Assembly (NCBI GenBank): GCA_017852335.1
Contig: JAFMLG010000003.1
Location: 1 to 64,000 of the forward strand
From: Actinomycetota bacterium
GTDB taxonomy: Bacteria; Actinomycetota; Nitriliruptoria; Nitriliruptorales; Nitriliruptoraceae
DNA: 64,000 nt
Direction of reading: 5' to 3'
The notes under the pieces are model-generated. The model was not told the DNA's origin. It made no database searches and saw only the letters and a list, made by a program, of their open reading frames with translations. Shown piece by piece: positions 7,982-16,708 of this stretch. Positions within the stretch are counted from its first letter, which is position 1, and each line of letters starts with the position of its first letter. A program made the translations under genes and the position numbers.

Positions 7982-8776
7982 TCAGACCCGCCGGCGGGAG
8001 CGCTCGATCAGCGCCACGGCGAGGATCGCGACCTCGTAGAGGACGACCAGCGGGACCCCCACGGCGACGAGGCTGAGGATGTCGGTCGGCGTCACCAGCG
8101 CGGCGACGATCAGGTTGCCGACGATGGCGTACCGACGGGCGCTCCGGAGGGACGCCGCCGAGAGGACGCCGACGGCACCGAGGAACACGAGGACCAGCGG
8201 CACCTCGAACACGACGCCGAACCCGATGCCCATGGCCAGCAGGAACGTCAGGTACTCGTTCGCACCGAGCAGCGGCTGGATGTCCGTGCCGCCCAGCGTC
8301 AGCAGCACCTCGAGGCCGGTCGGGACGAACCAGACCGCGAACGCAAGGCCGAGGGCGAACATCACCTGGCTCATCAGGACGAAGGGCAGCGTGAAGCGCT
8401 TCTCGCGGCTCGTCAGCCCGGGCGCCACGAACCGCCACAGCTCGTAGAACAGGACCGGCGCGCCGAGGAACAGCCCGACGACCAGCGAGGCCCGGATCCG
8501 GACCGCGATCGGGTCCGTCGCACGGAACGCGTTGACCTGGCACGACTCCACCCCGACCACGTCGCAGTACGGGCCGAGGAGGACGTCGAAGAAGGTCGGG
8601 AACAGCAGGTACCCGATGACCGCGCCGAGTCCGATCGCGACGAGCGCGATCGAGAAGCGACGTCGGAACTCGCGGAGGTGCTCGGAGAGGGGCATCTCCC
8701 CGCGACGCCGGGCGTCACGGCGCGCCGCCTCGTCCGCCTCCCCGCCGCTCGGCAGGGGGTCGGGACCGGCGCTCAC
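7982..8776 (-). CDS. tatC: Sec-independent translocase subunit TatC
   Basis: 264-residue core receptor of the twin-arginine translocase, which exports folded proteins. The diagnostic cytoplasmic motif MPLSEHLREFRRR (28-40) is followed by six hydrophobic segments. The periplasmic stretch contains FRATDPIAVR, and the FVAPGLTSREKR loop is also typical. Two Cys (about 71 and 79) in the first periplasmic loop could form a disulfide. Start GTG/ATG overlaps tatA by 4 nt. No tatB is in the window; many actinobacteria carry it elsewhere. Confidence 0.96.
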   Translation of the reverse strand: MSAGPDPLPSGGEADEAARRDARRRGEMPLSEHLREFRRRFSIALVAIGLGAVIGYLLFPTFFDVLLGPYCDVVGVESCQVNAFRATDPIAVRIRASLVVGLFLGAPVLFYELWRFVAPGLTSREKRFTLPFVLMSQVMFALGLAFAVWFVPTGLEVLLTLGGTDIQPLLGANEYLTFLLAMGIGFGVVFEVPLVLVFLGAVGVLSAASLRSARRYAIVGNLIVAALVTPTDILSLVAVGVPLVVLYEVAILAVALIERSRRRV

Positions 8777-8991
8777 GCGTCGCGGTCGGTCCCGCTCCGC
8801 CCGGACTCGTCACGCGCCGTGTCGCGGGGGGCACCGGCCTGCTTCCCGTCCTCGACCTCGGCGGTCTCCTTGCGGAACTCCCGCATCGACCGGCCGATCG
8901 AGCCGGCGAGGTCCGGCAGGCGGCGCGAGCCGAAGAGGAGCAGGACGATGAACAGGATGATGAGCAGCTGCGGTCCGCCGACCCGTCCCAT
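8773..8991 (-). CDS. tatA: Sec-independent translocase subunit TatA
   Basis: 72 residues: a single transmembrane helix (about 8-21) ending in the invariant FG at 20-21, an amphipathic helix SRRLPDLAGSIGRSMREFRKE, and a charged, disordered tail. This is the pore-forming subunit of the Tat system. The ATG follows GGGAG by about 7 nt, and the gene overlaps tatC by 4 nt. It lies 15 nt behind pafC, so the Tat genes appear to be transcribed with the pupylation genes. Confidence 0.96.
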   Translation of the reverse strand: MGRVGGPQLLIILFIVLLLFGSRRLPDLAGSIGRSMREFRKETAEVEDGKQAGAPRDTARDESGRSGTDRDA

Positions 8992-9006
8992 GTGCGGTCT
9001 CCCGTG

Positions 9007-9969
9007 TCAGGCGTCCGACGTCCCGGACGCGGCGCCCGAGCTGCGCTCGAGCCGTTCGAGCCCCGCCAGGGCCCGCCGGTGGACGAGGGTACGCATCCCG
9101 GACGGGTCCCGGACCTCCGCGTGGCCGCCCGCCATCAGGATCAGCCGTGCGAACCACTCGGGGGCCCCGACGCGGAACCGCGCCGTCCGACCCCCCGGCG
9201 CCGCCCCCGTGGCCTCCGGGGCCACGGTGACGGCGTCCAGCAGCCACGTGCCCCCGGGGCCGAGCAGGACCTCGACCTCGGGGTCCTCCGGGCCCGGGAC
9301 GTACCGCGGGGCCTCCAGCTCGGCGGGGACCGGGACGGTCACGGGCTGCTCGGTCACGCGGAGGGCCGCGGCCCGGTCCAGGCGGAAGATGCGGGCCGCG
9401 CCGGCCCCGTGGTCGTGGGCGTGCAGGTACCAGGCCCCGTCGTGCAGCTCGAGGCGCCAGGGATCGAGGTCGCGGTCCACGGCGGTGGTGTCGCCGCGGC
9501 CCCGGTAGGAGATCCGGACCCGGCGTCCCGCGACGACGGCGGCCCGCAGCTCCTCGACCAGGTCACCCGCCTCCGGCTCGACCACCACGACCGCGTCCTC
9601 CGGGACGCCGAGCGCCGCGCGCAGCTTGGCGACCGCGCGGGTCAGCGCCCCCGCGGCGGGGCCGAGCATCCGCTCGGCCTGGGAGGCCGCGAGGAGGAGG
9701 CGGAGGGTCTCGGCCGGCGTGGTGCGCATCGGACGGCGGAGCTCGTCCGCCATTCCGACCACGACGGTGTCCCCCAGGATGCGGACGTCGATGAGATCGC
9801 CGCCGCCGAGCCCCGGCAGTCCGCAGTAGTCCAGGTGGTCGAGCTCGGTCCGGATCGCCTCCTCGGTCGTGGCGAAGGCCGCGGCGATCTCGGCGATCGA
9901 GGCGCCGGGCCGCTCCAGCAGCCACGGCACCAGCGTCAGCATCCGCACGACGTCGGGCACCCGGCTCAC
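9007..9969 (-). CDS. pafC: WYL-domain transcription factor PafC
   Basis: 320 residues. A winged-helix N-terminus (about 1-60) precedes a WYL domain with the GAWYLHAHD core near 160 and a C-terminal WCX extension. In mycobacteria PafB and PafC form a heterodimer that activates the RecA/LexA-independent DNA-damage response and senses single-stranded DNA, although both were named as proteasome accessory factors. The 4-nt overlap with pafB fits obligate partners. Given the uvr, nucS and polA genes in the same window, targets may lie nearby, but no binding motif was identified by eye. Confidence 0.92.
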   Translation of the reverse strand: MSRVPDVVRMLTLVPWLLERPGASIAEIAAAFATTEEAIRTELDHLDYCGLPGLGGGDLIDVRILGDTVVVGMADELRRPMRTTPAETLRLLLAASQAERMLGPAAGALTRAVAKLRAALGVPEDAVVVVEPEAGDLVEELRAAVVAGRRVRISYRGRGDTTAVDRDLDPWRLELHDGAWYLHAHDHGAGAARIFRLDRAAALRVTEQPVTVPVPAELEAPRYVPGPEDPEVEVLLGPGGTWLLDAVTVAPEATGAAPGGRTARFRVGAPEWFARLILMAGGHAEVRDPSGMRTLVHRRALAGLERLERSSGAASGTSDA

Positions 9970-10904
9970 GAGGGGACCTCCGCGTGGGCCTCGACCACGC
10001 GGTGCAGACCGTGCGCGACGTCGTCCCGCACCTCCGGTGGCCCGAGGACCGCCGCCTCCGGCGAGATCGCGAGCAGCCAGGCCAGGTCCCGGACGCGGTC
10101 CAGGCCCTCGACCCGCATCACGCGCGTCCCGTGGGCGCCCGGACCGACGTCCCGGCCGCCGCGGGCGACGACGTCCCGGACACCCTCGGGCGTCACCTCG
10201 AGGTCGACGGCCACCGGCCGGGCCTCGGGCCCGCTGACGACGGCGGCGAGGTCCAGGCCGTCGGGGACCTCGAAGGCACCGGCCTCCCCCACCGCCTCCA
10301 GCGGACCGGTCATGCGGTCGAGGCGGAAGCCGCGGAGCCCGTCGCGCGCCACGTCGCGACCCACCAGGTACCAGGCGCGGCGGCGGCGGACGACCCCGTA
10401 CGGCTCGACCTCGCGCGGCTCCTCCCGGCCGTCGGCCGTCCGGTACGGGAACCGGACGCGACGCCGCTCGACCACGACGGCGGCGGCCCCGTCCACCGCG
10501 GTGACGTCCAGCGGGAGCCGCGCCGCCGGGACGACGTCCGGATCGGGGTCCGGACCACGCGCCGAGACCTTGGCCAGCGCCAGGGCCAGCTCCGCGGGGG
10601 CGACCAGCTCGGCCGCCAGGGCGAGGGCCGTGACCTCGTCCGGCTCGAGGTGGAGGTCGCGGAGCTCGTACTCCCGGCGGTCGATGCGGTAGCCCGGCTC
10701 CTCCATCCCGTAGGCCTGCTCGGTCCGGATCGGGACGCCGAGACTCCGCAGCAGCTCCTTGTCCCGCTCGAACATCCGCCGTGCGGTCGCGTGCTCCGGC
10801 TGGGGGTAGTACCGCGTCCGCCGGCGGAGCTCGTCGAAGGTCATCGGCCGCCGGGCCTCGAGCAGGGCGATGGTGAGGTTCACGAGGCGTTCGGCGGCAT
10901 GCAT
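9966..10904 (-). CDS. pafB: WYL-domain transcription factor PafB
   Basis: 312 residues, paralogous to PafC. The HTH domain (about 1-75) has a MFERDKELLRSLG recognition region, followed by the WYL domain with RRAWYLVGRD near 170 and GFRLDRM. This is the partner of PafC in DNA-damage transcription control. ATG at 10904 is preceded by GAGGATC, and the stop of pafA lies 10 nt upstream, making pafA-pafB-pafC one unit. Assignment as B rather than C rests on gene order and on the N-terminal sequence. Confidence 0.92.
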   Translation of the reverse strand: MHAAERLVNLTIALLEARRPMTFDELRRRTRYYPQPEHATARRMFERDKELLRSLGVPIRTEQAYGMEEPGYRIDRREYELRDLHLEPDEVTALALAAELVAPAELALALAKVSARGPDPDPDVVPAARLPLDVTAVDGAAAVVVERRRVRFPYRTADGREEPREVEPYGVVRRRRAWYLVGRDVARDGLRGFRLDRMTGPLEAVGEAGAFEVPDGLDLAAVVSGPEARPVAVDLEVTPEGVRDVVARGGRDVGPGAHGTRVMRVEGLDRVRDLAWLLAISPEAAVLGPPEVRDDVAHGLHRVVEAHAEVPS

Positions 10905-10914
10905 GGGCGGATCC

Positions 10915-12273
10915 TCAGAGGGCGTCGATGAGGCGGTCGACCCGCTCGTCCTGCCAGACCAGGGGGTCCTTGCACAGCACCGTCCGCTGCGCCTGCTCGT
11001 TCAGCTTGAGGTGGACCCAGTCGACCGTGACGTCCCGCCCGGCCCGGCGCGCGGCCGCGAGGAACCGTCCGCGCAGCGCCGCCCGCGTCCGGCGGGGCGG
11101 GTGCTCCATCGCGTCGGCCACGGCCGCGTCGTCCACGAGCCGCTGCATCCTCCCCTCCCGGACCAGCAGGTGGTGCAGCCCGCGACGCGGGTCCAGGTCG
11201 TGATAGGCGAGATCGACGAGCGCCAGCCGCGGGTCGTCCGCGGGGAGGTCGTGTCGCGCGCGGTACGCCTCGAGCAGCCGCAGCTTCGCGACCCAGTCGA
11301 GCTGCCGCTCCAGCCGCATCGGATCCTCGCGCAGGGCGGCGAGGACGAACCGCCACTCCCCCAGCGCGTGCTCCGCCAGCTCGTCGTCCGGGTGACGGGC
11401 CGCCACGAACCGCTCGACCGCGACGAGGTACAGCTCCTGGACGTCGAGGGCCGTCGGGGTGCGACCGGAGGTCAGGCGGACCGGTCCGCGTCCCGACAGG
11501 TCACGACTGACGTCCCGGATCGCCACGGCGGGATCGGCCAGCTCCGGGGCGGCGAACGCGGCGCGCTCCTCGAGCATCCGGACGACCAGATCGGTGGTCG
11601 CGAGGCGGAGCCAGCAGGCGTAGTCCGACATGTTCGAGTCGCCGACGATCACGTGCAGCCGGCGGAACCGCTCGGCGTCGGCGTGGGGCTCGTCCCGTGT
11701 GTTGATGAGCGGCCGCGATCGCGTCGTCGCGCTGGACACACCCTCCCAGACGTGCTCGGCGCGCTGGGAGAGGACGTACTCGGTCCCGCCGGGGCCGCGG
11801 AGCAGCTTGCCCGCGCCGGCGAAGACCTGACGGGTCACGAGGAACGGGACGAGTCCGGAGGTGATGCGTCCGAAGTCACCGGCGCGGTCCACGAGGTAGT
11901 TCTCGTGCGACCCGTAGGAGTTCCCCGCGCTGTCGGTGTTGTTCCTGAACACGCGGACCTCGCCGCGGATGCCCTCCGCGGCGAGCGCCTCCCCCGTCCG
12001 GACGGCGAGGTCGTGGACGATGCGGTCGCCCGCGCGCTCGTGGACCACGGCCTCCAACGGCGTGGCGCACTCGGGGGTGGCGTACTCCGGATGCGCGCCG
12101 ACGTCGAGGTACAGCCGGGCCCCGTTCTCGAGGAAGACGCTGGACGAGCGACCCCAGGCGACCACGTGCCGGAACATGTGCCGGGCGACCTCGTCGGTGC
12201 TGAGGCGCCGCTGACCCCCGAGCGTGAACGAGACGCCGTACTCGGTCTCGAGCCCGATCACGCGCCGCCGCAC
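10915..12273 (-). CDS. pafA: Pup-protein ligase PafA
   Basis: 452 residues, glutamine-synthetase fold. It uses ATP to activate the C-terminal Glu of Pup and joins it to lysines of target proteins. The N-terminal GLETEYG carries the catalytic E9, and YLDVGAHPEYATPEC carries the base D57. RNNTDSAGNSYGSHENYL and the INTRDEPHAD loop are further family signatures. Length equals that of mycobacterial PafA. The gene sits between pup (56 nt upstream) and pafB. It is distinguished from Dop by lacking the insertion after ETEYG and by the VGAHPEY variant. Confidence 0.97.
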   Translation of the reverse strand: MRRRVIGLETEYGVSFTLGGQRRLSTDEVARHMFRHVVAWGRSSSVFLENGARLYLDVGAHPEYATPECATPLEAVVHERAGDRIVHDLAVRTGEALAAEGIRGEVRVFRNNTDSAGNSYGSHENYLVDRAGDFGRITSGLVPFLVTRQVFAGAGKLLRGPGGTEYVLSQRAEHVWEGVSSATTRSRPLINTRDEPHADAERFRRLHVIVGDSNMSDYACWLRLATTDLVVRMLEERAAFAAPELADPAVAIRDVSRDLSGRGPVRLTSGRTPTALDVQELYLVAVERFVAARHPDDELAEHALGEWRFVLAALREDPMRLERQLDWVAKLRLLEAYRARHDLPADDPRLALVDLAYHDLDPRRGLHHLLVREGRMQRLVDDAAVADAMEHPPRRTRAALRGRFLAAARRAGRDVTVDWVHLKLNEQAQRTVLCKDPLVWQDERVDRLIDAL

Positions 12274-12329
12274 GTCAGCCCCCGGTCGTCGTGCGGTGCC
12301 GTCGGCGCGTCACCGCGCCGCGACGCCGG

Positions 12330-12521
12330 TCACTCGCCGCCCTTCTGGACGTAGCCGCGGACGAACTCCTCGGCGTTGTCCTCGAGGACCTCGTCGATCT
12401 CGTCGAGCAGGTCCTCCACCCCGTCCAGCAGCTCGCGGGCCGGCGCCGCCGCCTCGGCCACCACGACGTCGTCGTCCCGCGGGACGTCGCCGGACCGCGA
12501 CACGCGCTCCGTGCCGGCCAT
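12330..12521 (-). CDS. pup: Prokaryotic ubiquitin-like protein Pup (GGE form)
   Basis: 63 residues from ATG 12521, which has GGAGGGA 4-5 nt upstream; a start 8 codons earlier lacks a ribosome site. The protein is acidic and mostly disordered, with the coiled-coil-forming helix ELLDGVEDLLDEIDEVL near 29-45 that docks on ARC. It ends QKGGE. Terminal Glu means it can be used by PafA directly, whereas GGQ Pups must first be deamidated by Dop. K60 is the only Lys, a possible Pup-chain site. Its own TACGCT hexamer lies 49 nt upstream. Confidence 0.97.
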   Translation of the reverse strand: MAGTERVSRSGDVPRDDDVVVAEAAAPARELLDGVEDLLDEIDEVLEDNAEEFVRGYVQKGGE

Positions 12522-12570
12522 CCGTCCCTCCGGGTCCCCGTGCACCGGACGCGGCCCGGTGCGCGCGCCG

Positions 12571-12576
12571 AGCGTA
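12571..12576 (-). promoter_or_regulatory. Candidate -10 box for pup
   Basis: TACGCT on the minus strand, the only TA-containing hexamer in the 64-nt dop-pup gap. It would give pup its own transcript with a leader of about 45 nt and allow Pup to be made in excess over its enzymes. Confidence 0.4.
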
Positions 12577-12585
12577 GCCGTGGCC

Positions 12586-14094
12586 TCAGGCGAGCTGGCC
12601 GGGGAGCTCCGGCGCGCCGCCGAGCCGCGCCAGCAGGTCGGCGGCGTCGACCGCCTCCTCGACGAGGTCGCCGACGCGCGCCCGCGTCCCGCGGCCGGGC
12701 TCGTCCAGCGGGAGCCGGACGAGCGCCTCGGCTCCCGTGTCGAGGACGACGCTGTCCCACCCCGCGGCCACCACCGCGTCCGGGAACCGGGCGATGCACC
12801 GCCCGCGGAACCACGCCCGCGTGTCCTCCGGCGGCACGGTCATCGCCCGCTCGACCTCGGCGTCGGTCGTGAGGCGCACGACCCGGCCCGCCGCCACCAG
12901 CCGGTGGTGGAGCCCGCGGTCGCGCCGGACGTCGTGGTACTGGAGGTCCAGCATCCGGACGCGGGCGTCCTCGGGTCCGAGGCCGTGCCGCTCGCGGTAG
13001 GCCTCGAGCACGGCCAGCTTCGTCGCCCAGTCGACGAGGCCCCCGAGGGCCGCCGGATCGGCGCGGGCGGTGTCGAGGAGGCGGGTCCACCATCCGAGGA
13101 CCAGCTCCTCCCCCGGACGGGCCCCCTCCCGAGCGACGAGGTCGGCGCAGGCGTCGCGGAGCCCCTCCTGGAGGTCGAGGGCCGTGACCCGGCGTCCGTC
13201 GGTCAGCGGGAGGGTCGCGCGGAGCGTGGTGTCCCGGCTGACGGTCCGGAACGCCCGGAGCGGATCCTCGAGCTCGGTCGGGTCCCCGAGCGCGCCGGCC
13301 GCGACCGCGCGGAGCACGAGCAGCATCGCCCCGACCTTCACCAGCGTCGCGACCTCGCAGAGGTTCGCGTCCCCGTTGATGACGTGGAGGCGCCGCCACC
13401 GGTCCGGGTCCGCGTGCGGCTCGTCGCGCGTGTTCATCAACGGGCGGCGGACGGTCGTCTCGAGGCCGACCTCGGCCTCGAAGAAGTCCGCCCGCTGGGA
13501 CAGCTGGAACGACGCCTCGGGAGCGGCGTCGCTCCCGACGCGCCCCGCGCCGGTCAGCACGACCCGGCTGACGAACATCGGGAGGAGGTGGCGGGTGAGC
13601 AGCCCGAACGGCACCTCGCGCGGGACGAGGTAGTTCTCGTGGGTGCCGTACGCCGCGCCCTTGCCGTCCGTGTTGTTCTTGTGGAGGTGGACGGTCGAAC
13701 CGGGCGGCAGCGCGGCCTCCGCGCGGCGACCCGCGGCCTCCATGATGCGCTCGCCCGCGACGTCCCAGACCACGAGGTCCCGGGCGGACGCGCACTCGGG
13801 CGTCGCGTACTCCGGATGGGCGTGATCGACGTACAGCCGCGCCCCGCTCGTCAGGACGGTGTTCGCGGCGCCGGCGTCTCCGATCACGGGCTCGGGACGG
13901 TCCGGCCGGACCTCGGGGATCCGGGCGTCGCGGTCCGGCTGCTCGTCGGTGTGGTCCCATCGCACCGCCGCACCGCCCCGACCGCGCCAGGCGTCGACGA
14001 CCAGCGTCGAGGCCCGGACCGGGTGGACCTCCTCGGGACCGGTGACGGCGACCCCGTACTCGGTCTCGACGCCGACGTACCCGGCCGGGGTCAG
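12586..14094 (-). CDS. dop: Depupylase/deamidase Dop, apparent CTG start
   Basis: 502 residues if read from CTG 14094; this removes Pup from substrates. The first ATG/GTG/TTG in frame is GTG 13965, but the essential GVETEYG motif (E10, E12) lies upstream of it in frame, preceded only by CTG. That CTG overlaps the arc stop as CTGA, the same geometry as the GTGA/ATGA junctions around it. Other Dop signatures are RWDHTDEQPDRDAR (Dop-loop region), YVDHAHPEYATPEC, KNNTDGKGAAYGTHENYL and NTRDEPHAD. The resulting length matches the family at about 500. With a GGE Pup, only the depupylase activity should be needed. Confidence 0.93.
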   Translation of the reverse strand: MTPAGYVGVETEYGVAVTGPEEVHPVRASTLVVDAWRGRGGAAVRWDHTDEQPDRDARIPEVRPDRPEPVIGDAGAANTVLTSGARLYVDHAHPEYATPECASARDLVVWDVAGERIMEAAGRRAEAALPPGSTVHLHKNNTDGKGAAYGTHENYLVPREVPFGLLTRHLLPMFVSRVVLTGAGRVGSDAAPEASFQLSQRADFFEAEVGLETTVRRPLMNTRDEPHADPDRWRRLHVINGDANLCEVATLVKVGAMLLVLRAVAAGALGDPTELEDPLRAFRTVSRDTTLRATLPLTDGRRVTALDLQEGLRDACADLVAREGARPGEELVLGWWTRLLDTARADPAALGGLVDWATKLAVLEAYRERHGLGPEDARVRMLDLQYHDVRRDRGLHHRLVAAGRVVRLTTDAEVERAMTVPPEDTRAWFRGRCIARFPDAVVAAGWDSVVLDTGAEALVRLPLDEPGRGTRARVGDLVEEAVDAADLLARLGGAPELPGQLA

Positions 14095-15797
14095 AGCGAC
14101 CGCCCGGCGGGGTGGGGGTCGACGGGCCGTCGGCGCGCGGCGTCACCGGCGAGCGGGCGCACGGCCACGACGGTGCCGCCACGGCGGCCGCCGATGCGGG
14201 CCCAGTCGCCGGGGTGTCCGGCCCCCGGCAGGTCCTCGTTCTCGCGCAGCTCCTCGGCGACCGCGGCCACGAGGTCGCCGGGCGCGAGGCCGTCGCCCCC
14301 CGCGTCGAGCTCCCGCCGGATGGCGTGCCGCTTCGCACGTGCGACGACGTTCTCGAGCAGCGCTCCGGACGCGAGGGCGCCGAGGTGCAGGACCTCCCGC
14401 TCGCCCGAGGCGTAGGTCATCTCGAGGAGCTCCGTCCCCGGCTCCTCGGCGTAGACCAGCTCGGTCGCGCGGTCGACCAGCGCGGCGGCGGCGGCGGCGC
14501 GGTCGCCGCCGTGGGCGGCGAGCAGGGTCGCGTCGAGCGGGACGTCGGCGGTGAGATGGAGGGCGAGGATCTCGCGTCCGGCGGTGCGGTCCGGCCGGTC
14601 GACGCGGATCTTGACGTCGAGCCGCCCGGGCCGGAGCAGCGCGGGGTCGATCATGTCCTCGCGGTTGGACGCGCCGATCACGATGACGTCGCGGAGCCGC
14701 TCGACGCCGTCGATCTCGGCGAGGAGCTGCGGGACGATCGTCGTCTCGACGTCGCTCGAGACACCGGTGCCGCGGGTGCGGAACAGCGCCTCCATCTCGT
14801 CGAAGAACACGACGACCGGCGAGCCGTCGGCCGAGAGCTCGCGGGCGCGCTGGAAGATGACGCGGATCTGCCGCTCGGTCTCCCCCACGTACTTGTCCAG
14901 CAGCTCCGGACCCTTCACGTTGAGGAAGTGCCCCCGGACCTCGGCGCCCCTCGCGGCCCCGACGCGGTCCGCGAGGGAGCGCGCGACGGCGCGTGCGATC
15001 AGCGTCTTCCCGCAGCCCGGCGGGCCGTACAGGAGGATCCCGCGCGGCGCCCGCAGGCCGTACCGGGCGTAGCGGTCCGCGTGGAGGAACGGCAGCTCGA
15101 CGGCGTCGCGGACGGCCCCGACCTGGGCGGCGAGACCGCCGATGCGCGACCAGTCGACGTCCGGCACCTCCTCGAGCACGAGGTGCTCGACCTCGGAGCG
15201 CTCGACGCGCTCGGCCGCGGTCCCGGCCCGTGGGTCGACGAGCAGCGTGTCTCCGGCCCGCACGCCGGCGGTCCGGACGGGCCCGGCGAGATGGACGACC
15301 CGCTCCTCCCCGCCCCGACCGACGACGAGCACACGACCGTCGTCGAGGACCTCGGCGACGCGCATCAGCTCGCCCCGGTCCTCGAACGCCCCGAGCCCGA
15401 CCACGGCGAGGGTCTCGTTCAGCAGGACCTGCTGGCCGGGGACGGGGTCCTCGGCGCGGACCTCCTCGGACCAGGCGACGTCGAGGACCCGGCCGGCGAC
15501 CGCGACGGACATCCCGCCCCCTGGTCCCGGCCCGAGGTAGGTCCCGTACGAGCGGGGCGCGGCCGAGAGCCGCTCCACCTCGTCGCGGAGCTCCTCGATG
15601 CGGGCGCGGGCCTCGCGCAGCGTCTCGGCGAGACGCGCGTTCTGGGCCGTCGCCTCGGCCAGCTCGCGCCGGAGCCGCGTCAGCTCGGAGGGCCGGGCCG
15701 AGCGGGCACCGAGCCCGGGAGCCGTCCGTCCGGAGGCGCCGGCGTCCCACTCCGCGTCGCGGTCCCGGTCGGGCCCGGGCGCCGGGATGCGTGGCAC
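14091..15797 (-). CDS. arc: AAA+ unfoldase ARC (Mpa-like), lacking the C-terminal proteasome motif
   Basis: 568 residues from GTG 15797, with GGAGG 5 nt upstream. A coiled coil (about 38-78) that captures Pup is followed by tandem OB folds (about 84-190) and an AAA+ module with Walker A YGPPGCGKT (257-265), Walker B FFDEME (331-336) and ASNREDMIDPALLRPGR. Hexameric ARC/Mpa unfolds pupylated proteins. Mycobacterial Mpa ends in GQYL, whose Tyr opens the 20S gate; this protein ends PAGRSL with no Tyr, as in proteasome-less corynebacteria. It is likely to work without a 20S core. Confidence 0.94.
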   Translation of the reverse strand: MPRIPAPGPDRDRDAEWDAGASGRTAPGLGARSARPSELTRLRRELAEATAQNARLAETLREARARIEELRDEVERLSAAPRSYGTYLGPGPGGGMSVAVAGRVLDVAWSEEVRAEDPVPGQQVLLNETLAVVGLGAFEDRGELMRVAEVLDDGRVLVVGRGGEERVVHLAGPVRTAGVRAGDTLLVDPRAGTAAERVERSEVEHLVLEEVPDVDWSRIGGLAAQVGAVRDAVELPFLHADRYARYGLRAPRGILLYGPPGCGKTLIARAVARSLADRVGAARGAEVRGHFLNVKGPELLDKYVGETERQIRVIFQRARELSADGSPVVVFFDEMEALFRTRGTGVSSDVETTIVPQLLAEIDGVERLRDVIVIGASNREDMIDPALLRPGRLDVKIRVDRPDRTAGREILALHLTADVPLDATLLAAHGGDRAAAAAALVDRATELVYAEEPGTELLEMTYASGEREVLHLGALASGALLENVVARAKRHAIRRELDAGGDGLAPGDLVAAVAEELRENEDLPGAGHPGDWARIGGRRGGTVVAVRPLAGDAARRRPVDPHPAGRSL

Positions 15798-15835
15798 GGC
15801 CGCCTCCACGGACCGCCCTCGGACGGCGGTCGGGC

Positions 15836-16708
15836 TCAGTCTACGTCGGAGCCCACCGGGCCGCGCCGGCGCGGTGCGGACGGGCCGCCGTCCTCGACGC
15901 GGGGGACGCGTCGCGCCCGGGTCAGGAACGCCGTGTGGGCCACCATCCGGTGGGCCGGGCGCACGGCCGGACCGTCGACGTCCCACGGGCGGACCAGCGT
16001 CTCGGTGGTCGCGACGTCGGCGAACCGTCCGTCGTCGCGCAGCGCCTCGGTGACGCGGGCGACCTGGACGATGGACGGGAGGTACGTGACGAGGACCCCG
16101 CCGGGGGCGAGCGCCGTCGCGACGGCGTCGAGCAGCGGCCGGGGCTCGGGCAGATCGAGGACGACCCGGTGGACGGCGATCCCGGCCAGGACGTCGGCGG
16201 CCTCGCCGATCCGGAGGTCCCACCGCGCCGGCGCGCCGCCGTGGAACCGCTCGACGTTCGCGCGGGCCACCTCCGCGTGGTCCTCGCGGCGCTCGACGGA
16301 CGTCACCCGACCCTCGGGTCCGACGGCGTCGAGCAGCGCCAGCGTCAGCGCGCCCGAGCCCGCCCCGGCCTCGGCGACGTGCATGCCGGGCCGGACGTCG
16401 CCGAGCGCGACGATCATGGCCTGGTCCTTGGGGTAGACGACCTGAGCGCCGCGCCGCATCTTCAGGACCATGTCCTCGCGCGTCGGACGGAGGGCCACGA
16501 CCTCGGTCCCGCGCGGCGTCCGGACGGCCGTCCCCTCGGGACGACCGATGAGTCCGTCGTGCGGCACGGCCCCGGCGTTGGAGTGCCACGTCCCGCCGTC
16601 CTCGAGCGTGACGAGCGACCGCCGCCCGCGGGCGTCACGGAGGACGACGACCTCACCGGCCGCGAGGGGCGCGCGGTCCCCGGGGACGCCGAACCGGCCC
16701 GCGCTCAC
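15836..16708 (-). CDS. trmI: tRNA (adenine-58-N1)-methyltransferase TrmI
   Basis: 290 residues. A small N-terminal beta domain (about 1-75) is followed by a Rossmann methyltransferase domain with the SAM motif AEAGAGSGALTLALL near 112-126 and the acidic VTSVERRED. The VVLDLPEP motif IV is near 185. It makes m1A58 in the T-loop of tRNAs. Actinobacteria keep it next to the mpa/arc gene, as here. The last residues, rich in Arg and Pro, look disordered. Its start overlaps the GH65 stop by 4 nt. Confidence 0.94.
   Translation of the reverse strand: MSAGRFGVPGDRAPLAAGEVVVLRDARGRRSLVTLEDGGTWHSNAGAVPHDGLIGRPEGTAVRTPRGTEVVALRPTREDMVLKMRRGAQVVYPKDQAMIVALGDVRPGMHVAEAGAGSGALTLALLDAVGPEGRVTSVERREDHAEVARANVERFHGGAPARWDLRIGEAADVLAGIAVHRVVLDLPEPRPLLDAVATALAPGGVLVTYLPSIVQVARVTEALRDDGRFADVATTETLVRPWDVDGPAVRPAHRMVAHTAFLTRARRVPRVEDGGPSAPRRRGPVGSDVD

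Noticed and set aside
12586-13965. dop starting at GTG 13965
   Set aside because: It would omit the GVETEYG catalytic motif found in frame just upstream; the CTG 14094 reading is preferred.
12275-14338. 687-codon minus-strand frame spanning dop and pup
   Set aside because: It runs in another frame through Dop and Pup, both of which have clear motifs in their own frames.
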